From an uncultured Lachnospiraceae bacterium (GTDB taxonomy: Bacteria > Bacillota > Clostridia > Lachnospirales > Lachnospiraceae): DNA of 64,000 bases. This document shows positions 14,270-23,403 of this stretch, piece after piece. A program made the position numbers and the translations under genes. The stretch is from positions 1-64,000 of the forward strand of contig CAJUIO010000003.1 in the NCBI GenBank assembly GCA_910586025.1, given 5' to 3'. The first letter of the stretch is position 1. Every line of letters starts with the position of its first letter. The notes under the pieces are model-generated. The model ran no database searches, was not told the DNA's origin, and saw only the letters and a program-made list of their open reading frames with translations.

Positions 14270-16777
14270 TTATCTTCTGATATACTTCAAAATCTGTTTC
14301 GGCAGGAGATACGGCAGCTGCTCCAGATCAGAAATATCAAGGAAACCTTCCTGGTAAATACGCTGGATTGCTTCTTTATCTTCTCCGATTGCCACCGTCA
14401 ACATGGTGATCCTTTTCTTTTCCAGCTTTTCCTTAATCTTTAGCAAGTCTTCCTCCGCCTTTTTCCCGTTATAGCAGGTTGCATTCGGAAATCCGTCACT
14501 GATCAGAAAAAACAGCTTGATCTTCTCCGGCCGCTTCGCAAGCTTCTCTCCCACAAAAGCAATGGCAGCCCCGTCACGGTTACACCCACCCGCTTTCATG
14601 CCGGCAATCCGGTACTTATCCTTGTAATCGGAATCGAATTCTGCAAGGGAGTGGAGATATACGGTTTCGTTCTGCACCCGCTTATAAACCCTGTCCGTAT
14701 GGTGTCCATAAATCAGTATGGGAATCCCTGCACTTTTGCAGAACTCATACAGGCACAGGGTACAAAGCCTTGCCTGTTCCATCCGTTTGCCCAGCATGGA
14801 ACCTGACATGTCAATCAGCATCGCCACCGCGGTATTGACCTTCTTCCTTACTTCCAGATTACAGAAAATCCGCTTTTCCGGATTGTACAGCGCCTGGTAA
14901 TTCATCTGTGAGCCAAAAAACAGGTTCCTCTCCATATGAGGACTCTGACAGCTTAATACTGGCAACAGCCTCGCCTTCATCCGGCGCATGATCGCTCTCA
15001 CCTGATCTTCATAGAGATTACAGTTAGTCATTGCTCCTTTGGAAAACCTGTTCTCCCTTACCAGAACTTTCTTCACCTTTCTGTGGTCGCCGTCAAATTC
15101 TGTCTCTGAGAGTTCGCGGGATAATTCCCGGCTGAACCGTTGCTCCAGCTCTTTTTCGGCCTGCTTTTCTGCCGCTCCCTGTATATATTCCATGAGCCGT
15201 TCCCCGGTTTCTACCAGCTGCTCCATCGGAAGCAATGTGTTGACTCTGGAGACCTCACCCATTCTCTTAAGGTTTCCTTCCACATTCTCCCCATCTTTTT
15301 CAAGCAAGAATTCCGGCAGCTGCTCACGAAGTTGTTCCAACATCCGCTGAATCTTTTCTGTGTGATCCCGCGGTGAGCCTTCCTGTCTTTTTTCCTGTTC
15401 TTTTGCTCTCTCCTGAAGATTTTGCCCATTTTTCTTTAAATGCTCTCCCGGCTTCCTTTCGCCCGCCTGCCGGTCGGCTGGTTCTTCCTGCTGATTTTGT
15501 ATCTTATCCGATTGCCCCGCTTGTTCCTGACTGTCTTGCGGCTCTTCCGGCTGACAATTAAGCCCGCCTGACTGTCCTGCTTGTTCCTGGCTGTCTTGCG
15601 GTTCTCCTGGCTGACCATTAGACCCGCCTGACTGCCCTGCTTGTTCCTGACTCTTCTGAGATTTCTCCGACTGTTCCTGTGGTTTCCCTGACTGGCTCGT
15701 TTGCTCCGGGCCTTTCTGAGATTTCTCTGGCTGTTCCTTGGACTCACCTGGCTGCCCCGCTTGTTCCTGACCGCTCTGTGGCTCTTCCGTCTGTTTTCCA
15801 GTTCCGCCTAATCGTACCTCCTTTTCCCGGCTGTCTTGCGGTTCCTCCGGATTTTCTCCGGCTTCCGGCTGTCCATCTCCCTCCGGCTGATTCTGCGGCT
15901 CTTCCCCCTGCTGTTTCCACTTTCTGTCTCCTGCCTCTTGAATCTCTTCCAAAAGCACCTTCCAGATGATCAGCAGGATCCGGTTTGCTGCCGACATCCG
16001 CGCTTTTGCATCTTCGGCCTTCACTGCCGCGTCGATGACTGGTTTTACAAGTTCCAAAAGTTCCAAAAGCCCGCCTGTAACTTCCTCCCAGTTGTTGACA
16101 ATGCCTGCAAGGGAATACTGTGCCATAAGATTTAACAGAATAGAAACCGGCCTGTAACCATTCTCCATCTGTACTTTTAAGCTTGGAATCCGCTCCACAT
16201 TCCTTACCCGGTTCTGCATGATTCCCCTCCGGATACTACCAGGATACCGCTCGCACATTTTCTGCTCCACATATACATCCTCTAACATGTTCTGGATAAA
16301 AGAAGCCGTCTCCGCTAAAAGGGCAAGCGCAATGTCATGCTTTTGTTCCAGATATTCGTTAATTTCCTTCAGATGATCTTCTTCAAATGACGTTTCCGGC
16401 TTTGGGGGATGGAGATACCATTCCCCTTTTTCAATTCCTTCCAGATATTTTTGTCTCAGCCCGAAATCCGAGAAATTCCAATGCCCGCATTCATGGCCAA
16501 GAACACCGGCAATACTGTCGCTTTTCAATGATACCGAGGGAAAACTTGCTGTAACACTGTTTTCGATATTTAACAGCACTCTCCGGTCATTGCATCTCCC
16601 GGCCCAGTCGCTTTCCGGCAGTTTCACCAGCTCCACTTTCTTTAAGGTTCCTCCGGTCAATTCTCCTGCCACCGACAACAGCATTTCCTTATAAAAGGCA
16701 GACTCAAAAATCTCATCCTTCGTAAATTCCTTCTTCTTTTCCTGCACTAACTCCCGAAATATCCCGTTTCGTTCCAT
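14270..16777 (-). CDS. zincin-vWA fusion protein (CobT-like)
   Basis: An 835-residue three-part protein. The N-terminal domain (about 1-270) carries GHECGHWNFSD (94-104), an HEXXH zinc site (His95, Glu96, His99) in a helical zincin-like context. The middle (about 290-470) is a low-complexity linker of repeated Gln/Glu/Pro/Ser units (EQAGQSG, QPEEPQDS). The C-terminal vWA domain (about 645-835) has an intact MIDAS: DMSGSM at 656, GCNRDG, and SDG at 760. vWA proteins of this CobT-like design partner with MoxR AAA+ ATPases, and the MoxR-like gene lies directly upstream (9 bp). It may be a chaperone-activated protease or a sensor in a conflict or conjugation-related complex; the target is unknown. 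Confidence 0.8.
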   Translation of the reverse strand: MERNGIFRELVQEKKKEFTKDEIFESAFYKEMLLSVAGELTGGTLKKVELVKLPESDWAGRCNDRRVLLNIENSVTASFPSVSLKSDSIAGVLGHECGHWNFSDFGLRQKYLEGIEKGEWYLHPPKPETSFEEDHLKEINEYLEQKHDIALALLAETASFIQNMLEDVYVEQKMCERYPGSIRRGIMQNRVRNVERIPSLKVQMENGYRPVSILLNLMAQYSLAGIVNNWEEVTGGLLELLELVKPVIDAAVKAEDAKARMSAANRILLIIWKVLLEEIQEAGDRKWKQQGEEPQNQPEGDGQPEAGENPEEPQDSREKEVRLGGTGKQTEEPQSGQEQAGQPGESKEQPEKSQKGPEQTSQSGKPQEQSEKSQKSQEQAGQSGGSNGQPGEPQDSQEQAGQSGGLNCQPEEPQDSQEQAGQSDKIQNQQEEPADRQAGERKPGEHLKKNGQNLQERAKEQEKRQEGSPRDHTEKIQRMLEQLREQLPEFLLEKDGENVEGNLKRMGEVSRVNTLLPMEQLVETGERLMEYIQGAAEKQAEKELEQRFSRELSRELSETEFDGDHRKVKKVLVRENRFSKGAMTNCNLYEDQVRAIMRRMKARLLPVLSCQSPHMERNLFFGSQMNYQALYNPEKRIFCNLEVRKKVNTAVAMLIDMSGSMLGKRMEQARLCTLCLYEFCKSAGIPILIYGHHTDRVYKRVQNETVYLHSLAEFDSDYKDKYRIAGMKAGGCNRDGAAIAFVGEKLAKRPEKIKLFFLISDGFPNATCYNGKKAEEDLLKIKEKLEKKRITMLTVAIGEDKEAIQRIYQEGFLDISDLEQLPYLLPKQILKYIRR

Positions 16778-16786
16778 AATCCTCCT

Positions 16787-18574
16787 TTATGCCGCCGCTT
16801 CAAAATAAGGCAGGATGTAAGTATTCAGGATTTCCTCCCGGTCCTCCGGGTAAGGGGATGCCTTGCTCACCACCGTATGATGGGAAGCATTCATGATATC
16901 CCCGGTCGCCAGATAGCTCCATACCCAGTTCTCCAGCTCCCGATATCCGCATACGCCGCCCTGTACCTGCTTCTTTGTTAAATACTGATGGATATTTTCC
17001 ACCACCCGCGCCATCTCCTGCACGATTTCAATTTCCTTGCATCCTGTCCGTTCCACCGCCCGTTTCGCCATATCCTTTGCACTCATGCCCTTGCGGTGCT
17101 GGATTAAATTCATACGGGATAACACTGATTCGTTAAACATCTGGCACCCGACATAATCAAGGTTGGTGGTCAGGATCACAACCGTATCGGGATGACGTTC
17201 GATGATCTCGCCGTTTAACAGATCCGTCTTCGCACAATCATCAAACAGCGCATTCAGGCGGGTCAGGGTTCCCGGCTTTTCAATCATGGATACCTCCTGG
17301 ATCTCGATCACAGACGGCATCCGGCATGCCTGGATGATGGTGGACTCCTTCTTGATAAAATCCTTCTCCCCTTTTGCCCGGTCATAGCCCCTTTGGTAGA
17401 TTTCCTCTAAAATCTTCCGGAAGGCGGTCTCGCTTTCCATGTTTCCCGGATACATGCCGGTAAGCTCTGCAACGGCAGACGCCGGATCCATCAGAAAATC
17501 CTCCATGGTGGGCCAGTGTTCCTTTGGAACCTTACAGCTGTCAATGTTCGGCAGGATGGATACCATCAGGCTCGTCTCTTCCGTATTCGGCCCGCAGGTG
17601 AAGACAAAATGGGGATACCCAAGCGCCTGTGCAATAATCTTAGAATCCGTGGTTTTCCCGGCTCCGGACTCGCCTGCCAGCATGAAAAACCTTGCCGGCG
17701 TGTTGACGATCATGGACAGGATCTCCTGTGTCTCTGTATTGACCCGGTAGTAATCCGGCAGATTCGGGATCATGCGCCGGTATTCTTCCGGGTATGTCCT
17801 TCCCTGATTGAATTCCCCCTTAAGCACTCCAAGGGTTATTTCCTTATGCAGTGTCTTTACAGTCAGGATCTCGAACTCCCCGCCCTCAACTGCATTCGGG
17901 CTGTATACACCCGTATTCAGGAGATAAGGAGTAATAAAATCCGGATCTGCAAGCTGGCTTTCTTCCAAGGGGATCCCCCCGTCTCCAATTACGCTGCCAA
18001 ATTCAATCCTGCGGTACAAGTTGTCACAGCAGACAAACGCGCAGCTTAAAAACTCTTCATCTGATAATATATTCTCTCCCTCTATATGGGACAGCATATC
18101 ATAAAAGTGGGAAGCAAACTCCCTGTCTGCCAGATCGCCAATGCCGTTTGCACTGATAAACGCAAAAAGCGCCAGATACTCTTCCCCATCACTCCCCTTT
18201 TCTGACAGGGGAAGCAGCGGTTCTACCGTGTTATCCTTTCGTCTCAGCCCCTTTACTTTTCCGTTCCTGCTGTTATAGACAAGGGCGTATTTCCCATCCG
18301 TTTTCTCATACTCCACACAATAAAAATTGACTTCCGTATCCCCTGCCTGAAACCCGGCAGCACCGGAGTTCCAGCCGGTCATCAGGTCGGCTAGCCATAG
18401 GATTGCCCGCAGCGTCGGCGGGTGCAGGGCTGCTGATTTCGCCTTTCCGGTATTATAGATGGAGCAGTTCTTTTCTTTTACACTGGTTTTCTTCCCTCCG
18501 TTTTCCCTGACAATCTCTGCAAACGGTTCCGGAAGCTCCTGCTTCAAAGTCCATGTTTCAAATAGCGCTGACAT
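16787..18574 (-). CDS. MoxR-like AAA+ ATPase with novel N-terminal domain
   Basis: A 595-residue cytoplasmic ATPase. Residues 1-280 are unrecognised. The AAA+ core follows: Walker A GESGAGKT (301-308), a Walker B-like VIEIQE (422-427) where the usual Asp is Gln, sensor 1 VVILTTN (465-471), and SRMN with the probable arginine finger near 487. The ordering and the downstream vWA gene fit MoxR-vWA pairs, which remodel or activate protein complexes. The Gln before the catalytic Glu is unusual but preserves the Glu. It is the second gene of the operon from promoter B. Confidence 0.8.
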   Translation of the reverse strand: MSALFETWTLKQELPEPFAEIVRENGGKKTSVKEKNCSIYNTGKAKSAALHPPTLRAILWLADLMTGWNSGAAGFQAGDTEVNFYCVEYEKTDGKYALVYNSRNGKVKGLRRKDNTVEPLLPLSEKGSDGEEYLALFAFISANGIGDLADREFASHFYDMLSHIEGENILSDEEFLSCAFVCCDNLYRRIEFGSVIGDGGIPLEESQLADPDFITPYLLNTGVYSPNAVEGGEFEILTVKTLHKEITLGVLKGEFNQGRTYPEEYRRMIPNLPDYYRVNTETQEILSMIVNTPARFFMLAGESGAGKTTDSKIIAQALGYPHFVFTCGPNTEETSLMVSILPNIDSCKVPKEHWPTMEDFLMDPASAVAELTGMYPGNMESETAFRKILEEIYQRGYDRAKGEKDFIKKESTIIQACRMPSVIEIQEVSMIEKPGTLTRLNALFDDCAKTDLLNGEIIERHPDTVVILTTNLDYVGCQMFNESVLSRMNLIQHRKGMSAKDMAKRAVERTGCKEIEIVQEMARVVENIHQYLTKKQVQGGVCGYRELENWVWSYLATGDIMNASHHTVVSKASPYPEDREEILNTYILPYFEAAA

Positions 18575-18635
18575 GCAAATCTTCCTCCTTCTTCTTGATC
18601 TTCATTCTCCTTCCATGCCAAAATCCCCACTGGAA

Positions 18636-19019
18636 TCAGTCCGGGCGGCAGTCTTCACAGTAATGCCCGTATTCCTCTTCCGTGAACTGGTAGAGATACC
18701 GCCCTTCACAGAACGTATCTCTTCCCACAGGTTCCGTATCTTCGTTAATTGCAGTCCCTTCTTCATAGCTGTCAAAGATCGTATCGCATTCCCTGCAGCG
18801 TTCAAACCGGTCGTCAAAAATACCGAAGTACTCCTGCATGCAGTAGATCACATGCCAGGCCTGGTCTCCCGACAGGTTCGGGGCATCTTCTGCTGTGATA
18901 TTCTCCGGGTGGAATTTCCCCTGGAGAAATTCATAAAATCTCTGCATATAGCCTGTACTTCCTAACTCTGCCATCAGTTCCATGCTGTCATGGCCCCTGC
19001 CAAATACGCCGTCTTCCAT
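18636..19019 (-). CDS. hypothetical zinc-binding protein, first gene after leader B
   Basis: A 127-residue protein. The start is ATG 19019 after AAAGGAGGGAATGAGGAT; a longer open frame runs back into the leader and is not needed. A split cysteine set (CRECDTIFDSYEE and HYCEDCRPD) suggests a zinc knuckle. It is acidic overall. It is the first gene downstream of promoter B and its terminator, heading the MoxR/zincin-vWA operon. Confidence 0.6.
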   Translation of the reverse strand: MEDGVFGRGHDSMELMAELGSTGYMQRFYEFLQGKFHPENITAEDAPNLSGDQAWHVIYCMQEYFGIFDDRFERCRECDTIFDSYEEGTAINEDTEPVGRDTFCEGRYLYQFTEEEYGHYCEDCRPD

Positions 19020-19109
19020 ATCCTCATTCCCTCCTTTCGTTTGTCTGTAACCTAACCTATCCACGTTACTATCTCCTTTCCGCTCGTATTTTCCATTGTC
19101 ACAGGACAC

Positions 19110-19146
19110 AAAAAAAGCACTGACTATCATCCTAATAATCAGCGCC
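19110..19146 (-). terminator. intrinsic terminator in leader B
   Basis: On the minus strand GGCGCTGATTAT pairs imperfectly with ATAGTCAGTGC, followed by seven T. It lies about 90 bp before the first gene (19019) and about 120 bp after promoter B, the same layout as leaders A, C and D. Confidence 0.75.
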
Positions 19147-19169
19147 ATGTTGTATTCTCTGTTTCTGGC

Positions 19170-19210
19170 AGGCTTGCGCCTGAAAGTTTTCCTTCCAGCC
19201 CACGCTGGAA
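19170..19210 (-). promoter_or_regulatory. two-hairpin leader RNA element, copy B
   Basis: Minus strand: TTTTTGTTCCAG-cgtggg-CTGGAA, linker GGAAAACTTTC, then AGGC-gcaa-GCCT. It is the most regular of the four copies. It is followed 24 bases later by the terminator at 19110-19146. Confidence 0.65.
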
Positions 19211-19263
19211 CAAAAATTTGGTTTTCTGCCCTGTATGCAGAAAAAAATAATAACTTCTGTTTT

Positions 19264-19320
19264 ATTATATTTCTATATATTGTGTTTGTCAATAGTTTAA
19301 AATCAATATATTGTGTTTGT
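19264..19320 (-). promoter_or_regulatory. promoter B with paired ACACAATATAT operators
   Basis: TTGACA and a perfect TATAAT are separated by 17 bp. An ACACAATATAT box starts 25 bp upstream of the -35, and another lies in the spacer. It drives the AAA+/zincin-vWA operon. Confidence 0.8.
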
Positions 19321-19412
19321 GGCTGTATCGTATCTTAAAAAAGCAGCGAATTGTTTTATATAATACAAAAACAAATTCACTGCTTTACTGCTTGTTTATT
19401 AAGTTACTGTAG

Positions 19413-20414
19413 TTATGCCAGTACAGGCTCCCGTTTTTTGATAACAGCCTCCACTTCCTCAATAGTCTTTTCCACACATTCTGCTATCTGCTCTAACGTA
19501 CAGCCTTTTCTATGCATATTCATTATTACACCTGCTATGGCCTTATCTGTTGCATTTTCTCTAATTCCCTGTGAAAGATTACACATGGCACTCATATCCT
19601 TTCTCAATTTATCATCTACCAGAATACTATACTCTGTTCTTATAATTCCTAATTTTTCATCAACAGTCAACTCCATTGAAAGTAATGTACTCAGCAAACG
19701 GTGCAGCTCATACTTCTCATCATGCTCCGGAAGTTCATTTGATATACCGATCAAAACAATATTTAATAGATCAAGCCCGCCCTTCCACGGATAGGAACCG
19801 AGCAGACCGTCTTTCGCAAGATGCACATAAGCCATGCTGCTTTCATCCATTCCCATACATACCCAGATACTGAATACACGCCTGATGTCGTTAAAATTTG
19901 TCCCCACAAAATCCCGTTCCTTCTGCGAGGAAACAGAGCGGCTCACATAGAATACTGCCCTGTTTAAGATATGGTAGCCTGTCGGGTTATCTTTTTGTGC
20001 CTCTAAATTCACGATCACCTGCGAGATGCCGTTCTTCATCCGCACATAAAAAATAATATCAAACCGTATAAGCCCCTCGTTGATCTCCGCATTTTCCGTA
20101 TTCATCCCGACAATACGCTGTCCGTTTTCCTCTTTTTCAATGTTGGTCAGCCCCAGCTCTACCGGAACCACGCTGATCAATGGCTGTCTCGTCTCCCGAC
20201 TCGGTCCGTGCTAAACGTGTGCCACTGGCACACAGCACCCCTCAATATAAGCCACCACATCTTTCGGGTTCATTCCCCGGAACTCATCAACCGTCTTTAC
20301 CAGAATATGCGCCAGAATGATTTTATTTCCCAACAGACGCTTTGCCTTATCGTCATATTGGGCGTCCTGATCCGTCGCGCTGACCGCATTTTTATTTCCG
20401 TATCCATTAGCCAT
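19413..20414 (-). pseudogene. Rpn-family PD-(D/E)XK nuclease with in-frame TAG
   Basis: The frame from ATG 20414 (AGGAGGTTT ribosome site) encodes a conserved Rpn/transposase-like N-terminus (RLLGNKIILAHILVKTV, YIEG), then meets TAG at 20211-20213, then continues in the same frame through VVPVELGLTNI, DIIFYVRMKNG and VNLEAQKDNPTGYHILNRA to a stop at 19413. DIIF and NLEAQ are the nuclease motif strands. Rpn proteins are DNA endonucleases linked to recombination. The stop lies inside an extra stretch of about 20 codons between YIEG and VVPVE that I do not expect in the family, so the gene is probably inactivated, unless the stop is suppressed. Confidence 0.75.
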
Positions 20415-20562
20415 AAACCTCCTACTTTTTTGTATGGCGGGAAACGCAAAATCCATTTCCAAAAGGTATATGACCCCATTGCCATTATACCACATGTTAT
20501 ATATCCGCTCAATCAAAAACACATCTTATATCTTATTCATTCTACATTTCGTATTTGCCAAG

Positions 20563-21006
20563 TTATTGACTATATCCATCACCTCTAGGCCAACTGGTTT
20601 CGCCCGTCAGGCTATAATACTGGGCGATCAACCTTAAAGCTTCTTCATCTATCTGGTATTCCCTGGATATTTCCTCCAGGCTTTTTCCTTCCACGCAATA
20701 ATGCTGGTATACGAACCCTGCCGTCTCACATGCCTGTGAATACAGTGTGCCTAAAAACTTCTTCATCAGCTCTGCATATTCTGAAAGATCGGAATCCATT
20801 TCTTTGTCTGTACGATTTAATAATTTTGACAATTCTGTTTTTCCGAGATTTTCCGGAATACCATACACATTCTCATTCATAAATTCCATGAACATTTTCC
20901 GTTTATCCTTTGGCATTTTCGCATAGAGCCAGATAATCTCAATTAGCTCTGTTGGTAAATCCTCCGGCAATGGCGGTAACTGTATATATTTTGTCTTCAT
21001 CTGCAT
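20563..21006 (-). CDS. hypothetical protein with helix-turn-helix-like C-terminus
   Basis: A 147-residue acidic protein. The start is ATG 21006 after GGAAGGAGTTTG. The C-terminal segment CVEGKSLEEISREYQIDEEA looks like a helix-turn-helix (sigma factor region 4 type) used in small element regulators. The remainder is helical, with no family recognised. It follows the helicase gene and its terminator, so it may be expressed separately or by readthrough. Confidence 0.5.
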   Translation of the reverse strand: MQMKTKYIQLPPLPEDLPTELIEIIWLYAKMPKDKRKMFMEFMNENVYGIPENLGKTELSKLLNRTDKEMDSDLSEYAELMKKFLGTLYSQACETAGFVYQHYCVEGKSLEEISREYQIDEEALRLIAQYYSLTGETSWPRGDGYSQ

Positions 21007-21063
21007 CAAACTCCTTCCTTTATAAGATTTGTAAAATTCCAGATATTGCTGTCTTTACAAAAG

Positions 21064-21098
21064 ATGGAACGGACAGCCGTAAAAACTGTCCGTTCCAT
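21064..21098 (-). terminator. perfect inverted repeat / terminator after RecD2 gene
   Basis: ATGGAACGGACAG and CTGTCCGTTCCAT are perfect 13-base arms (21064 and 21086), followed on the minus strand by CTTTTG. The stem is strong but the T-run is short. Confidence 0.65.
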
Positions 21099-21174
21099 CC
21101 TTCTTTTGCACCCTTTATCTGATGATCTAAACAACCGTTGAAATACCTTTACAGATTTCTTATCCGCATTTTCT

Positions 21175-23403
21175 CTATGCAGACTTCTCATAATATTCCT
21201 GCATGGACTTATACACCTGCCGGAGCCGCAAGGCAAAGTTTGTATTCCGCTTCGCCATTCTGTTATTGCGGATCGCCTTTGCTACCGCCTGTTTGCTCCC
21301 CACCAGGATCACCTGTTTTGTCGCCCTGGTAATCCCTGTATACAGGATATTCCTCTGGAGCATACGCCAGAAACATCCCAGCACCGGAATGATCACAACC
21401 GGGCACTCATTTCCCTGGCTTTTATGCACGCTCATGGCATAACCGTGTGTCAGGGGCCAGTAATCATCATCCGGAAATCTTACAATCCGGCCATCCCCAA
21501 AATCTACCTCCATGACCATCTTGCCATCTTTCTTATAAATTCCCAGGACTTCCCCTAAATCTCCGTTGGAAACCTCATCTACATTTTTTGTCTGCATCAC
21601 GATATCCCCTACGCGGAAGAGCTTCTTACCATTTTTGATCTCCGTCCTGCCCCTCCGTTTGGGGTTTACCACCTCGCGCAGCCTTTCATTCAGGGCATCC
21701 GAACCTGCAGCCGTATCTTTCCTGAGCGGTGAAAGCACCATGATATCCTCGGTACGCTTCCCATGCTCCCTCCAGTATGTTTCATAGATTTTCTGGATGA
21801 TCCGGGCAGCATCCTCCGGATCGGAAGCCGCACGGAACTGAAAATCGTTATCATAATGCAGGTTTGTCCGGTTCTGGTTGATGCGTCTTGCGTTCTCAAC
21901 AATCGTGCTCCCTTCCTCCTGCCGGAAACAGGCATCTAAAACCGTCACCGGGATAACTTCGGATTCTATCATTTCCTTAAATACATTCCCAGGCCCCACA
22001 CTTCCAAGCTGGTCCTGATCCCCGATCATAATCAGGGTCGCCCCTCGCTTGATACAATAGAAAAACTTATACGCAAGATACATGTCGCACATACCGAACT
22101 CATCTGCAATGATCAGGTCGTCCGGGAGCTTTTCCATCTGGTTCCACGCTTCTTCCCCGTCCACGCCTGTCATGCCGACTGCTTTCTGGATGGTCATTGC
22201 CGGATAGCCTGTCTTTTCATACATACGCCGTCTCGCCCTTCCTGTAGGGGCGCACAGCATAATCATGGCATCCGGGTCAAGCATTTCCTGCAACCTTAAA
22301 ATGATTCGGATGAGGGTAGTCTTTCCGGTTCCCGGACCGCCTGTAATGATGGACACCGGATACTCGAATGCCTGGAATACCGCCTGTTCCTGCATCCTGT
22401 CAAGAGTAATCCCTTCCTCCTTCACAATCTGCCCTAACATCTGCCGGATATCCCGTTTCTCCCTTTCCTGAAACATCAGGCGGACCAGTTCTCCCGCCGC
22501 TCCTACTTCCGCGTCAAACCCGGACTTATTATAAATGCCGCCTCCGTTTCCAACCAAAGACTTGTCCTTCCGGATCATGGCGTTTCCGGCATTTTTAATC
22601 GCCGAGTCCGAGATCCTGAATGTCCGAGAATTTTTCTTATTATCTAAAAGCTCCCTTGCCTGCTCCACAATATCCTCACTGGTCAAAAACAGATGTCCTT
22701 CCTCTTCCGCTTTCTTAAGCACCTGGGAGATCGCCGCCTTAATACGAAGCGGATTATCCGGCCGGAAATTCTTTGCTTTCATGGCAATCGGGTCAACCGT
22801 CAGGAAACCGAACCCCCTGACCTCACAAAGCCGGAAGGGGTCCTCGCGGATGATGTGGTAGGCGCTTTCTCCGAAATGCTCCTGTATCTTTTCCAGCTTG
22901 TTTGCAGTCACCCCAAAAGGCGCCAGATAGATCATCAGCTCCCGTAAAGCGGTGCTTTTCCGGTACCCATTTAATATTTCTTCCAGCTTTGTCTCCGAAA
23001 TTCCGGGAATATCCAAAAGCTTTTCCGGTGTTTTATCCAGCACATACAGGGTACGCTTCCCAAACCGTTCCACAATGCGGTGCGCCGTTACCGATCCGAT
23101 TCCTTTGATCATGCTGGAGGATAGATACGCTTCAATGCCGGCCTCTGTTTCCGGGATATCGACATGGAAATAAGAGACATCCAGCTGAAACCCGTATTTA
23201 CTCTTTTTCCAGGTACCATCCAGCTTCATCTCCAGGTTTTCACCCACGGGCAGTTCCATGCCATAAGCGGTAAAAAGCCCCGGATATTCCGGATTCTGAC
23301 GGCTGACCTCCCGGGGTAGCTCTTCCCTGGTTCGGTAGGATGCCACGGTATATCCATTTGCCGGATTATAATAGGTTCTTTCTACGAACTTGCAATGTAT
23401 CAT
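21175..23403 (-). CDS. recD2: RecD2-type ATP-dependent DNA helicase
   Basis: A 742-residue superfamily 1B 5'-3' helicase. The N-terminal region (1-330) contains the helix-hairpin-helix segments typical of RecD2 (IKGIGSVTAHRIV, LLDIPGISETKL). The motor begins with Walker A GGPGTGKT (355-362). Motif II is IADEFG, and the C-terminal motifs are SVHKSQGNE and YTGITRAT. The length equals that of YrrC/RecD2 enzymes, which unwind DNA in repair and replication without RecBC. On this element it probably processes transfer or replication intermediates together with Ssb, which lies two genes upstream. Its ATG overlaps the membrane gene's stop by 4 bp. Confidence 0.92.
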   Translation of the reverse strand: MIHCKFVERTYYNPANGYTVASYRTREELPREVSRQNPEYPGLFTAYGMELPVGENLEMKLDGTWKKSKYGFQLDVSYFHVDIPETEAGIEAYLSSSMIKGIGSVTAHRIVERFGKRTLYVLDKTPEKLLDIPGISETKLEEILNGYRKSTALRELMIYLAPFGVTANKLEKIQEHFGESAYHIIREDPFRLCEVRGFGFLTVDPIAMKAKNFRPDNPLRIKAAISQVLKKAEEEGHLFLTSEDIVEQARELLDNKKNSRTFRISDSAIKNAGNAMIRKDKSLVGNGGGIYNKSGFDAEVGAAGELVRLMFQEREKRDIRQMLGQIVKEEGITLDRMQEQAVFQAFEYPVSIITGGPGTGKTTLIRIILRLQEMLDPDAMIMLCAPTGRARRRMYEKTGYPAMTIQKAVGMTGVDGEEAWNQMEKLPDDLIIADEFGMCDMYLAYKFFYCIKRGATLIMIGDQDQLGSVGPGNVFKEMIESEVIPVTVLDACFRQEEGSTIVENARRINQNRTNLHYDNDFQFRAASDPEDAARIIQKIYETYWREHGKRTEDIMVLSPLRKDTAAGSDALNERLREVVNPKRRGRTEIKNGKKLFRVGDIVMQTKNVDEVSNGDLGEVLGIYKKDGKMVMEVDFGDGRIVRFPDDDYWPLTHGYAMSVHKSQGNECPVVIIPVLGCFWRMLQRNILYTGITRATKQVILVGSKQAVAKAIRNNRMAKRNTNFALRLRQVYKSMQEYYEKSA

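Noticed and set aside
15436..15747. Arg/Lys/Gln-rich frame within the linker of the zincin-vWA gene
   Set aside because: Alternative frame of the repetitive linker; no start signal.
19020..19292. N-terminal extension of the 18636 protein into leader B
   Set aside because: The extension covers the two-hairpin leader and terminator; a strong ribosome site precedes ATG 19019.
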